Below are positions 26,398 through 34,879 of a DNA stretch of 35,122 nucleotides, piece by piece (position 1 is the first letter of the stretch; each line of letters starts with the position of its first letter). The notes beneath the pieces were generated by a model, which did not search any database, had not been told where the DNA came from, and saw only the letters and a program-made list of their open reading frames with translations. The translations under genes and the position numbers were made by a program. This DNA comes from Lachnospiraceae bacterium (GTDB taxonomy: Bacteria > Bacillota > Clostridia > Lachnospirales > Lachnospiraceae), in assembly GCA_021203205.1 (NCBI GenBank), contig JAJQBQ010000054.1, positions 15,113-50,234 on the forward strand. The letters are read 5' to 3'.

Positions 26398-27126
26398 TTA
26401 AAATCCGCATCTCGCAAGAAATTCCGCCGTCACGCCACTCTCTGAGCCCGTTCCGGCTCCTGCCCGACTGCTCGTTCCGCCATTCGTCCCGCCATTCGTA
26501 TTGCCGCTTATTCCGAGCCCAGGTTCTGTATCCGTCCCCGGATTCATCAAAAACTTCTCCACGTATTTCCCGATCAGATCATTCTCAATATTGATCACAC
26601 TCCCGATTTTCATGTTTTCGAAGGTCGTGATTTCCCTCGTGTGCGGGATGAGCGACACTCGAAAGTCCGTGTCGCTGACTGCGGCCACCGTGAGGCTTAC
26701 GCCGTTTAAGGCGACTGAACCCTTCTCTATGATATATCGCAGGATCTTCCGGTCGGCACGGATGGTGTACCAGACGGCATTTTCATCTTCCCGTATGCCC
26801 GTCACCTGCCCGGTGCCGTCAATATGGCCGGAGACGATATGCCCGCCGAAGCGGCCGTTCGCCGCCATGGCCCGCTCCAGGTTGACCTTCGCGCCGGCTT
26901 TCAGGCCGCTTAGGTTCGTGCGGTTTACGGTCTCCGCCATCACGTCCGCAGTAAACCCGGCGGAGGTCAGCCGCACTGCCGTGAAGCAGATGCCGTTCAC
27001 CGCAATGCTGTCGCCGACTTTCACATCGGCGAGAATTTCTTTACAGCCGATAGTCAGGGTGCAGGAGCGGACGTTTCGTTTTATTTCCAGTATGGTTCCG
27101 ATTTCTTCTATAATTCCGGTAAACAT
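26398..27126 (-). CDS. ribE: Riboflavin synthase alpha subunit
   Basis: Dismutates two lumazine molecules to riboflavin. The start is set at the ATG at 27126, giving the canonical MFTGIIEEIGTI; the longer frame from 27246 adds unrelated residues. Two lumazine-binding repeats are present (about 1-95 and 96-190), with VNGICFTA and LNGVSLTV. The protein is 242 aa, about 25 longer than usual. The extra residues are a Gly/Thr/Asn/Ser-rich stretch between EKFLMNPG and the conserved end AEFLARCGF, encoded partly by a 12-bp tandem repeat near 26476-26500. The start has GAGG five bases upstream. Its ribD partner is displaced by the restriction-modification genes. Confidence 0.95.
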   Translation of the reverse strand: MFTGIIEEIGTILEIKRNVRSCTLTIGCKEILADVKVGDSIAVNGICFTAVRLTSAGFTADVMAETVNRTNLSGLKAGAKVNLERAMAANGRFGGHIVSGHIDGTGQVTGIREDENAVWYTIRADRKILRYIIEKGSVALNGVSLTVAAVSDTDFRVSLIPHTREITTFENMKIGSVINIENDLIGKYVEKFLMNPGTDTEPGLGISGNTNGGTNGGTSSRAGAGTGSESGVTAEFLARCGF

Positions 27127-27160
27127 AACTGCCTCTGTTCTTTCTTCTATCACTACTTGT

Positions 27161-27174
27161 ACGCGATATCGCGT
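27161..27174. promoter_or_regulatory. Perfect 14-bp palindrome before ribE
   Basis: acgcgatatcgcgt is perfectly self-complementary and lies 35 bases upstream of the ribE start, between the methyltransferase gene and ribE. It could be an operator or an insertion scar. No assignment is made. Confidence 0.3.
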
Positions 27175-27258
27175 TAACTCCAAGCGATGAGCAATCCGTG
27201 GTTTCACGTTTGTTAGTCCCATTCCATAATACGGTTCAAGCAGCAACTGACTATAATA

Positions 27259-28917
27259 CTACAAATTTTTCTTCGTCTTTCGTGCCAGCCTTCTGTCCCT
27301 CATCTTATTCCAGATCGAATGCAACAATTGTATGTCATGTTCTGTCATATTCAAACCATCCTTCAACAGAATTTCATCCGTATAAGCAAGAATCTCCTCA
27401 TATTTTCCCTCTCTTTGTAACCGGTCAATTCGGTTGATATCCAACTTCTCCGCATTTTTCATGGGAATTCGAAATTTTCTCATTTCGCCCGGCTCAAAAG
27501 TCAGCACACCCCCGCCATAGCTGCGTCCCAGCGTCTCGCTAAGAGCCAACGTATAGGTGTTCAGGAACGCCGATGTGACCGCTTCAGCGTTTATTCCTTC
27601 GTGAAATCTCACCTTGTGTAATGTATCCGTCACCAGTGCTCCTGCTTTGTTGAGGATCATCTTCGGATAAAGGTTGGCCTGCCGTATCAGAAATGCATCT
27701 GCTTTCCATGAATTCGGTACACAATACCATCTCTTACGTATTCTGCATTTATAATTCTGCTGAAAGCCCCTGCTCTCGCCCCATGCAATATACTGACGGG
27801 CCTGCTCGCTGATTTCCTCCATTGGTAAATCTCCCGGCGCAAACATGGACACCCTCTTTCCCGCATCCCTCAGTTTCCTGTATTCAAGTTCCGAAAGCAT
27901 GATACCTTTTACCTGTTCTGCCCGGCTAATAATCGGCGTGACGTCATTTTCCAAATGCCATTCTAAAACATCCTTCCATTTAAACAGAAAGAAATCATTT
28001 TCTCCGCTTACCAGTCCTACATTTACCTCATATAAGTCAGATGCGTCTGAGATCCGATTGTCAGAATTTAACTCATTTAAGAGGCCGATTTCTTCGTTTG
28101 TCAGATAATATCTGACCCACTTTTCTGTACTGTGATTTACTTCTTTTATCTCTGCCTCAGTCAGGCAATCCATCCCCACGCAATTCAATTCCTCTAAATC
28201 TTCCAGTTCTATTACCCTGATGCCTTTTCTCTCGGATTTTTTCTCGCCAAGAAGTAGCACTACTTCCTGTTGAATATCATCAAAAACGAGTTTCCGAAAA
28301 GTAATCAGTGTAAGTCCTTCAAATGCAGTGCTAAGATAGTTTCTTGCTTCTGCTGCATAATCTACCTGAAATAGCTCTGCCGGTATTACCATCCCCAGCC
28401 GTCCATTTTCCGAAAGGGCTTCCACCGAAAGTAACAGGAACGGCAGCCAGATATTGGTAAGGCGATTCGGATGAAAGCCATGCTTTTTCATCAGTTCGAA
28501 CGCTGCCGAACGATACTGCTCAGCGAAATTTTGATAACGGACAAAAGGCGGGTTCCCCACTACAACATCAAAAGTGCGCCTTTCTTCGACCTGATCTTTA
28601 TACCAGGTAAAAAAATCGTCATTGATTATTTCATAGCCATATGCTGTTGCCTTTTTTGCTTCAGCGGGATCAAGTTCGATTCCTGTAACTTTCATTTCAC
28701 GAACCTGTGTTATCAGATTCTGATTCTCTGCCTCTGACAGCAACTTTTCCTGCCGTCTTTTTACCGCTGCCAGAAAGCTTCCATCCCCGCAGCCAGGTTC
28801 AAGAATACTGTCTTCGTGAGTTCTGACTGCCCACCCGACAATAAAATCCGCAATATCGCGTGGAGTGTAATATCCGCCGCGCAGTTTATCATACCCGTCA
28901 ATCGCTTTCATCCTCAT
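27259..28917 (-). CDS. DNA adenine methyltransferase, stand-alone
   Basis: N6-adenine DNA methyltransferase of 552 aa. Motif X region YYTPRDIADFIV comes first, then S-adenosylmethionine motif I ILEPGCGDGSFL (about 38-48), motif II GIELD, and catalytic motif IV NPPF (122-125). A C-terminal target-recognition region with RKRWYCVPNSW and PKMILNKAG follows. The order X-I-IV-TRD is the gamma class seen in type II M.TaqI-like enzymes. It overlaps the upstream restriction gene by 20 bases, so it is translationally coupled, and probably protects host DNA against that nuclease. The start at 28917 has a near alternative ATG two codons later. It appears intact, unlike its partner. Recognition sequence unknown. 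Confidence 0.88.
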   Translation of the reverse strand: MRMKAIDGYDKLRGGYYTPRDIADFIVGWAVRTHEDSILEPGCGDGSFLAAVKRRQEKLLSEAENQNLITQVREMKVTGIELDPAEAKKATAYGYEIINDDFFTWYKDQVEERRTFDVVVGNPPFVRYQNFAEQYRSAAFELMKKHGFHPNRLTNIWLPFLLLSVEALSENGRLGMVIPAELFQVDYAAEARNYLSTAFEGLTLITFRKLVFDDIQQEVVLLLGEKKSERKGIRVIELEDLEELNCVGMDCLTEAEIKEVNHSTEKWVRYYLTNEEIGLLNELNSDNRISDASDLYEVNVGLVSGENDFFLFKWKDVLEWHLENDVTPIISRAEQVKGIMLSELEYRKLRDAGKRVSMFAPGDLPMEEISEQARQYIAWGESRGFQQNYKCRIRKRWYCVPNSWKADAFLIRQANLYPKMILNKAGALVTDTLHKVRFHEGINAEAVTSAFLNTYTLALSETLGRSYGGGVLTFEPGEMRKFRIPMKNAEKLDINRIDRLQREGKYEEILAYTDEILLKDGLNMTEHDIQLLHSIWNKMRDRRLARKTKKNL

Positions 28918-30403
28918 CCCCGCTTCTCATTCCACTTACACCGTAAAGCTCATCAATCATTCCGTCAAGTTCTCTGGTCGCCGCATCTTTTGCCCGTTGC
29001 AGTGTATTTCTGACAGATGAATTTTCTGCATGATTCGTATTTGCGGCCAGCTGCTCAATTTGATGTACCTTTTTCACAATTTCATCGTGAAGTTTCACCT
29101 GCTGCGGCTCGTTAAAATCAATTCGCATGATCGGCAACTTCGCAATAAACTGTTTTCCGTGGGAATAATAATCTCCGCGAAATGTGCTCGCACTCTTTTT
29201 TACAACAGTCTCCATCAGCCAATGATTCAATATGGCCTGTACATAAAAAATAGATTCCCACGTCTGTTCTTTCATTTCTATTCCATAAAAAGGTCCGTTT
29301 CCTCCCCCGGTAAAGATAATTTGTCCGTTATCATAAACATAATTAGACCCCAGTGAAAGTACCGGCCAAATCAAATGTTCTTTTCCGATAAAGCGTCTGA
29401 GACTCTGCCCGCGACCGTATGCATACCATGTGTCCTCAGTTCTGTTCGGCATATTTCGTCGATCCAATTCTTCCCGAAACGCGGACAAATACTCATATGC
29501 GTTTGGGAATGTTTCTCTCATCGTATCAATTTTAATGAGTTTGGGACTTCCTTCTGCATTTACATACGGAAATATAATGTAGCTATTCGCCATGATCCGC
29601 TCATATTTACGCAACGCTGTATCATATATACTTTCCTTAAGAATCCCCTTTTCTATTTTCCTGTCGGCTCCTGACTTGTCTCTAAAATATACATACATGT
29701 CATCCTCTTTTTCAGGATAAATAATGTATATCTTATCCGCACTTGTCTGAACTCCGACAAAAATATGTGCCATTGTTTCCAGCGGACTGCAAACCGAATC
29801 AAGCGTCTGAAATCTCTCCTGTATATCGTAGGGTATAAATGTCCAAGGATTTTCTCCCAGCTGCCTTATATCATAAGTTTGAAACGGAGCCCTGTGTTCA
29901 AACAGGAATTGATTCCAGTTTTTCACAAAAGAGATGTCAAAAGTTTGCTTCTCATTCTTACTAAGGATCAGGATACAGGTATATGTACTTCTATTTTGAA
30001 AAACCTGATGTGTTCCAAAATGGAGCACTTTGCGCACCGCATTTCTTTCCGTGAGGTATCCGCGCAGGGCTTTCCCTGACGTAATATTCATAAACTTATG
30101 CGGAATGATATATCCAATCACACCTCCATCTTTCAAAAGCGACCAGGCACGCTCAATAAACAAATAGTATTTATCCAGCAGTTCTGCTCCTGCTGTCTGA
30201 TATCCCGAATAGTCACTCTTATAGAATGCGTACTCATCCGGCGAGTAGTGTACCATATTCTGGACTCGAATGTAAGGCGGATTCCCGACAATTACATCAA
30301 ATCCTTCTGCTCCATATTCTGTTGTCCAGTCAAACATTTTTATTCTTTCCATTTTGGAAAGACTTTCATATATCAGGGCAGAATTGTGCATAGGACATGT
30401 CAA
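28898..30403 (-). CDS. Type IIG R-M enzyme, C-terminal part (frameshifted)
   Basis: This frame holds the second half of an Eco57I-like restriction-methyltransferase. It has the end of the methyltransferase core with NPPY (41-44), then a target-recognition region and the family-typical C-terminus (MIDELYGVS). It begins inside the end of the preceding frame. Its only available start (TTG at 30403) has no good ribosome binding site. Reading +1 at GATATATGA (about 30366-30374) joins it to the N-terminal frame to give an uninterrupted protein of about 1000 aa. So this is most likely a frameshifted gene, a phase-variable gene or a sequencing error rather than a separate protein. It overlaps the methyltransferase gene downstream. 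Confidence 0.75.
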   Translation of the reverse strand: MTCPMHNSALIYESLSKMERIKMFDWTTEYGAEGFDVIVGNPPYIRVQNMVHYSPDEYAFYKSDYSGYQTAGAELLDKYYLFIERAWSLLKDGGVIGYIIPHKFMNITSGKALRGYLTERNAVRKVLHFGTHQVFQNRSTYTCILILSKNEKQTFDISFVKNWNQFLFEHRAPFQTYDIRQLGENPWTFIPYDIQERFQTLDSVCSPLETMAHIFVGVQTSADKIYIIYPEKEDDMYVYFRDKSGADRKIEKGILKESIYDTALRKYERIMANSYIIFPYVNAEGSPKLIKIDTMRETFPNAYEYLSAFREELDRRNMPNRTEDTWYAYGRGQSLRRFIGKEHLIWPVLSLGSNYVYDNGQIIFTGGGNGPFYGIEMKEQTWESIFYVQAILNHWLMETVVKKSASTFRGDYYSHGKQFIAKLPIMRIDFNEPQQVKLHDEIVKKVHQIEQLAANTNHAENSSVRNTLQRAKDAATRELDGMIDELYGVSGMRSGDEDESD

Positions 30404-31958
30404 TCAGGCTGTTTCCGTTTTTTATGTTTCCATTCAATTCCGGAAGTATTTTAACGGAATGCTCCTCATCGATTTCTCCGGCAGGGGTATCCTTAAGCAG
30501 CTTCAAAAGAAGGCTGAACTTCGCAACCTCCACAGCCATAGGATCAATATCAACACCCCAAATATTATCTGTTAATATTTGACGGCGAATTTTATATGCC
30601 AGCCGGTAATGATCAGATGCAGGCAATTGGTAAAGGATTCCCTCACGAAACGCAGTCTCTTTATCATTTTTCAGATACCATTCAATATAATAATTAATGA
30701 TATATTCATATGCGGACAGCAGGAAATTTCCCGACCCGCAGCAAATGTCCGCAACTCTGATTTTTGATATTTCTTCCGGAGTCTTGCCACTTAAGACTTC
30801 CTGTAACGTCTGTTCCGTTATAATGTCCGTCACATTTTTAGGAGTATTTACTGCCCCCTGTGAATCTACAGCTTCCGGTTTTAGAACAGTTACCACGTCG
30901 CCGTTCCGGTCGACTATAAGCTGTTCCTCAAGAAACAACTCATATATCTGCCCAATTACAAATGGATCGATTGCATCAAATTCATAGGAACTGTTCGGAT
31001 AATAAAGTTCCTTAAAAATGTTAATCAGGACATCATCCGAAAGGCTTACTCTGTCCTCCTCCAGCAATTTAAATAAGCCGGAGTCATACTTTTTATCTGC
31101 CATCCGGAATAATCTCTTCAGGTCTTCATATGTTCGAATTTCTTTCAGCAACTCATATTTCTCGAAGCTGTGATCTTCGCAAATGCGCAGAAACAGAATA
31201 CGATTCAGAATTCTCTGAACGCTGATATTCAGCGTTTCCACGCTCATATTGGGGTTGTGACTGAAAACATCCCTGCCAAGCATAAGCCGAAATTCACGCA
31301 TTTGATCCAGAAAATATTCGTCAAACGATTCTGAGCGTAAAGTTCCGCGAACATTTTCAAACCTTTTTGCAAAATTTCCGGAAAGCACCGCCTCTTTTGA
31401 AAGCATCCCGTAAATTTCATCAAACTTGTCAACGTATTCGTCATAAGTATAGTGTGCAATCATTGCCGTATGGACGGAATCATTCTCCATTGGTCTAATT
31501 GTGCAATCATAAATATAGAGATCATTATAATTTGTCAGAACCGAAATATTAAGGTTGCCGCTCCATCCATATCTTCTCAATTGAAACGCCGGAGCATTGT
31601 CGTTTGTGATATCAACCGATGGTTTCTTTGTTTCCAGATAAAAAAGCGTCTCTGTACCCACACGAAAAGAGTAATCCGGTTTCTTGCTCTTTTTTATACC
31701 GTCCTCTTCAACATATACGGTAGCCTCATGGGTCACTTCCCTCAAATGCTGCGGAAGCCCGGCTTCGTTATCTACATCCCAGCCAAGTTCTTTAAAAAAC
31801 GGATTTACAAAGTCCACCCTGACTTCTGTTTCATTATAGTTCGAGGATCTGTACTCATCAATACGGCTTATGTATTTATAAACTCTGTCCGTCATCCGGC
31901 GTTTGTTTTCCTCATATTTTTCAATTGCAAAAACATCTCTGTTTTCATCCAATGGCAA
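30366..31958 (-). CDS. Type IIG R-M enzyme, N-terminal part (frameshifted)
   Basis: The 530-aa frame starts with a PD-(D/E)XK nuclease domain (Glu45, Asp95 in KPDYSF, Glu109 and Lys111 in LETKK). A helical linker and methyltransferase motifs I (VADICCGSGNFLL, about 402-414) and II (GVDIDPM, about 468) follow. It stops just before motif IV, which continues in the next frame. The TTG start at 31958 is doubtful. An ATG at 32005 with MSNEQTREELKRG would fuse smoothly to the protein if the G5 tract near 31970 had six Gs. Thus two possible frameshifts, at a G-run and a TA-run, affect this gene. It lies between ribD and ribE on the same strand. Family firm, activity doubtful. Confidence 0.75.
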   Translation of the reverse strand: MPLDENRDVFAIEKYEENKRRMTDRVYKYISRIDEYRSSNYNETEVRVDFVNPFFKELGWDVDNEAGLPQHLREVTHEATVYVEEDGIKKSKKPDYSFRVGTETLFYLETKKPSVDITNDNAPAFQLRRYGWSGNLNISVLTNYNDLYIYDCTIRPMENDSVHTAMIAHYTYDEYVDKFDEIYGMLSKEAVLSGNFAKRFENVRGTLRSESFDEYFLDQMREFRLMLGRDVFSHNPNMSVETLNISVQRILNRILFLRICEDHSFEKYELLKEIRTYEDLKRLFRMADKKYDSGLFKLLEEDRVSLSDDVLINIFKELYYPNSSYEFDAIDPFVIGQIYELFLEEQLIVDRNGDVVTVLKPEAVDSQGAVNTPKNVTDIITEQTLQEVLSGKTPEEISKIRVADICCGSGNFLLSAYEYIINYYIEWYLKNDKETAFREGILYQLPASDHYRLAYKIRRQILTDNIWGVDIDPMAVEVAKFSLLLKLLKDTPAGEIDEEHSVKILPELNGNIKNGNSLIDMSYAQFCPDI

Positions 31959-31997
31959 ATCTTCTTCCCCCTTTTTAATTCTTCCCGCGTCTGCTCG

Positions 31998-32090
31998 TTA
32001 CTCATTATCTGTTTCCGTCAAATTATCAAACTCTATTTGTGGTTTTGTTTTCTTCAATGTACCAAAAATTTTTAGGAAATACTCGTACAT
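31998..32090 (-). CDS. Possible 30-aa ORF before R-M gene
   Basis: A short frame MYEYFLKIFGTLKK... ends in TAA overlapping an ATG (ATGAGTAA) that may be the true start of the restriction gene. This overlap is typical of translational coupling. Its own ribosome binding site is poor (AGAAG next to the ATG), and I recognise no family. Confidence 0.25.
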   Translation of the reverse strand: MYEYFLKIFGTLKKTKPQIEFDNLTETDNE

Positions 32091-32109
32091 CTTCTATAAT
32101 CACTATTCC

Positions 32110-33312
32110 TCATTCCGCCACCAGACCCGTGACGCAGATATCTTCGCCAAGCTTTATGATTTCTGATTCTTCCAGCTTCACCGCATCGCTCATTTTTTCG
32201 ATGCCTGTCCCTTCGATCGGGGTACGGGAGTTTCTCCCACCGATGATTTTCGGGGCGATGTATGCGTATACACGGTTCACAAGTTTTTGTTCAAACAGTG
32301 CAGCGTTCAGAGTGCCGCCGCCCTCGACGAGGATGCCGTCGATGCCGCGCGCACCAAGTTTTGAGAGAAGGTCGTGCAGGTCAAGGTGAATTTCCTTTTC
32401 TGCGTTCCGTATTCCGGCTCCGACGTCTTTTTTTCTGTGTTCGCCCAAAACAGGAAGACAGGTGATACCAGCACTTTCCATTTCATCCAGTGCCTTTCCG
32501 ACTCTTTCCGTCCCATCCTCCACATACGCCACAATGGTCGGTATTTCTTTTGCTGTTTTCACGATCTGCGAATCCAGCGGGATGCGAAGGTTTGAGTCGC
32601 AGACAATGCGCACCGGATCCACGCCTTTTTCCACGCGGCAGTTGAGCAGCGGGTCGTCGGCCAGCACCGTGCCGATGCCCACCATGATGCCGGTGTAACG
32701 CTTTCGGAGCATATGCGTGTGCCTTCGCGATTCCTCGCCGGAAACCCAGCGGGAGTCGCCTGTGTATGCGGCGATTTTTCCGTCCAAAGTCATGGCGTAC
32801 TTGACCGCGACAAAGGGCATTTTGCCTGTAATATAATGAAAGAAGACTTCGTTCAGCCGGTAACATTCATCCTCCAGGATGCCGGTATACACCTCCACAC
32901 CGTGATCTTTTAATATTTGCAGCCCCTTCCCGGCAACCTTCGGGTTCGGATCCATGCAGGAGACAAATACCCGGGCGATGCCGCGTTCCAGGATGATTTC
33001 CGTGCAGGGCGGTGTCTTCCCATAATGACAGCAGGGCTCCAGCGTCACATAGAGATCCGCGCCTGTAGCGTCCTCTTTCAGGTGCGTCAGCGCATTGCGC
33101 TCCGCGTGGTATTCGCCGTAACGTTCATGGTAACCCTCACCGATGATGCGGCCGTCTTTTACCACGACGCAGCCCACCATGGGGTTCGGGGATGTGTGGC
33201 CTTCGCCCTGCTTCGCCAGGGTGAGAGCTATACGCATGTAGTGCTCCGCTTCCTGAAGCATTCTATCTGAAATTTTATTTTTAACCTTTAAATCATATAA
33301 ATCCGTACTCAT
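32110..33312 (-). CDS. ribD: Bifunctional riboflavin deaminase/reductase
   Basis: Carries out deamination of the pyrimidine intermediate and then reduction of the ribosyl side chain. The N-terminal cytidine-deaminase-like domain has the zinc ligands His69, Cys94 and Cys103 (HAERN, EPCCHYGKTPPC), with Glu71 as proton shuttle. The C-terminal reductase domain begins about residue 160 (PFVAVKYAMTLDGKIA) and includes GIGTVLADDP and EGGGTLNAAL. Length 400 aa, slightly over the usual 360 because of about 15 extra N-terminal residues and a short insertion. The ATG at 33312 has GGAGG five bases upstream. It would be the first gene of the rib operon; the next rib gene is 5 kb away beyond the R-M genes. 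Confidence 0.95.
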   Translation of the reverse strand: MSTDLYDLKVKNKISDRMLQEAEHYMRIALTLAKQGEGHTSPNPMVGCVVVKDGRIIGEGYHERYGEYHAERNALTHLKEDATGADLYVTLEPCCHYGKTPPCTEIILERGIARVFVSCMDPNPKVAGKGLQILKDHGVEVYTGILEDECYRLNEVFFHYITGKMPFVAVKYAMTLDGKIAAYTGDSRWVSGEESRRHTHMLRKRYTGIMVGIGTVLADDPLLNCRVEKGVDPVRIVCDSNLRIPLDSQIVKTAKEIPTIVAYVEDGTERVGKALDEMESAGITCLPVLGEHRKKDVGAGIRNAEKEIHLDLHDLLSKLGARGIDGILVEGGGTLNAALFEQKLVNRVYAYIAPKIIGGRNSRTPIEGTGIEKMSDAVKLEESEIIKLGEDICVTGLVAE

Positions 33313-33412
33313 CTTGCCTCCGCATTGCAGAACATGGCACTATGCCTCTGGCTTTGCCAGCCCACCGCTCTTATCCCTCATCTTGCCTCCACGCTGCAGA
33401 ACATGACACTAT
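33309..33412 (-). repeat. Duplicated ribD translation-initiation region
   Basis: A sequence of about 35 bp containing the ribosome binding site and ATG (33309-33343) recurs 69 bases upstream (33378-33412) with about four mismatches, sharing gcagaacatg and ctcatcttgcctcc. Each copy has a well-spaced GGAGG and ATG. Confidence 0.8.
33340..33381 (-). CDS. 13-codon upstream ORF of ribD
   Basis: The upstream copy of the duplicated initiation region starts an ORF encoding MRDKSGGLAKPEA. It ends at TAG 27 bases before the ribD ATG and is in frame with ribD. It contains a small stem (ctggc/gccag). It could be translated and influence ribD translation, or be a by-product of the duplication. Confidence 0.35.
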   Translation of the reverse strand: MRDKSGGLAKPEA

Positions 33413-33620
33413 AGCCAAAAAAGTTGTGATAACGTTCCGTGAATGGCAACATTATCGCATATCTCCGCCTTTCGTCCTGTCGATTCGAGGCTGTATTTTA
33501 ACACAGTTTTGTGTTTTCGTATAGCGGAATCTGAATTTTCATTCCTCTTTCCCACAAAAAAGCCTGAACTTTCCGGATTCGTTGCTCTGTGCCTTAGTTA
33601 AAATGTATACAAATAATAAT
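33413..33620 (-). other. Upstream leader of ribD; no FMN riboswitch seen
   Basis: I searched by eye for the conserved RFN element segments (such as GGGTGAAATTCCC, CCGGCGGT and GGATGGGAGAA) and do not see them. A hairpin gataa-c-gtt... with ...aac-a-ttatc (33428-33456) and a weak -10 (TAAAAT near 33496) are present. Regulation of ribD here is therefore unexplained. Confidence 0.4.
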
Positions 33621-33668
33621 ATCCTCCACCCGGACAGCTTTCCTGGCGCCCGGGTGGAGGATCTTTTT
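33621..33668. terminator. Terminator after yibE/F gene
   Basis: A 13-bp stem (atcctccacccgg 33621-33633 with ccgggtggaggat 33650-33662), followed by ctttttatt on the plus strand and an AT-rich run on the minus strand. It lies about 50 bases after the membrane-protein stop codon and separates it from the rib operon. Confidence 0.75.
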
Positions 33669-33715
33669 ATTCTTTCGAATTTTCAGTTTTTTTATTTCTG
33701 TTTTTGTTTTCGCTT

Positions 33716-34879
33716 TTATTTTCTTTTTTCGTCCAAAGTCTTCCCGCCCGCAGCCGCTTTCGCAATTGCTGTCTTCTTCTTTCCCTCTCTCACCAGCATC
33801 GCTGCTGACACCGCCGAAACGATGGGCACGGTGAGAATGATACCCATGGTGCCCGAGAGTCCCTGCATGATCTGGATACCGATGTCGTACATGTTCAGCA
33901 CCTGGTGGAGCGGGTATGAATAGGCGTAGATAACGATCAGGATGTTGGCGGAGTTGCCCACGTAGGCCAGGATCAGCGTGTTGGACATGGTGCCGATCAT
34001 GTCGCGGCCGATGCGCATTCCCGACCGAAATAATTCACGCACAGGGAGCTCCGGCGTTTTCTCGTGGATCTCCGTCAGCGACGAGGAGACAGACATGGCC
34101 ACGTCCATGACCGCGCCCAGAGCGGAGATGAGAATGCTGGAGAAGAGGATGCCGCTGACATTCAGGTTCGAATTCTGCTGCACGTAAATGAGCGTCTCCA
34201 CGTTGGAAAATTTATAGCCGTCGATGTGCGCCACCGTGCCGAAGATGAGGGCGATGAGCCCCGCCGCCACGACTCCGCTGACCGTTCCGATGATGGCGCA
34301 CAGGGATTTTGTGGATACACCGCCGATCAGAAGGATGGAGATGACCGTAATTAGACCCACGCAGATCACAGCCGCGAAGAAGGGCGAAAACCCGAGGTAA
34401 AGCATCGGCAGATAGAGCATCAGCACGATGAGAAACGTGAACACGAGGGCTACGATGGAGTGGATACCCCGTTTTCCGCCCACGATCCACATGAGTGCCA
34501 GGAAAATGAGCACCAGGATGGCGATGGGCAGTTCCCGGTCATAGTTGTAAACCGTCGCCGATATGCTCTCTTCGTAGACGCTCAGGCGCACGATGACCTT
34601 CTGCCCTTCCGTGCAGTACGCGCCGTAGAGGTAGCCGTTCATGCTTGTCCCTTCGACGACTTCTCCCTTATAAGTACCCGAGGTAATACGCAAAGTGACC
34701 TCCTGGGTTCCGGCGTACTCGCCGTCATCCAAAAGGTCCTCATTTAAGACCTGGAGCACCACCGCTTTCGCGAATTCCGTGTTGTCGTCCGCGACAAGCG
34801 GTGTGCGCTCCACGCTGTTATAGAATATTACCACGGCGATCACCAGAATGGCGACCGACAGATATATTCTTTTTAGCAA
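33716..34879 (-). CDS. YibE/F family membrane protein
   Basis: Integral membrane protein of 387 aa of the YibE/F-like family. After an N-terminal membrane segment (residues 4-22) there is an extracytoplasmic beta-rich domain of about 90 residues. About seven more segments follow, with the conserved core GAVMDVAMSVSSSL and GRDMIGTMSNTLILAYVG. The function is not established; transport has been suggested in some family members. The start is a TTG with AAGGAG eight bases upstream, overlapping the stop of the preceding gene by 7 bases, so the two are translationally coupled. The C-terminal tail is Lys-rich. Confidence 0.88.
   Translation of the reverse strand: MLKRIYLSVAILVIAVVIFYNSVERTPLVADDNTEFAKAVVLQVLNEDLLDDGEYAGTQEVTLRITSGTYKGEVVEGTSMNGYLYGAYCTEGQKVIVRLSVYEESISATVYNYDRELPIAILVLIFLALMWIVGGKRGIHSIVALVFTFLIVLMLYLPMLYLGFSPFFAAVICVGLITVISILLIGGVSTKSLCAIIGTVSGVVAAGLIALIFGTVAHIDGYKFSNVETLIYVQQNSNLNVSGILFSSILISALGAVMDVAMSVSSSLTEIHEKTPELPVRELFRSGMRIGRDMIGTMSNTLILAYVGNSANILIVIYAYSYPLHQVLNMYDIGIQIMQGLSGTMGIILTVPIVSAVSAAMLVREGKKKTAIAKAAAGGKTLDEKRK

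Noticed and set aside
26213-26410. 65-codon minus-strand frame overlapping the ribE end
   Set aside because: Out of frame with the HicB-like coding remnant, which explains the sequence better.
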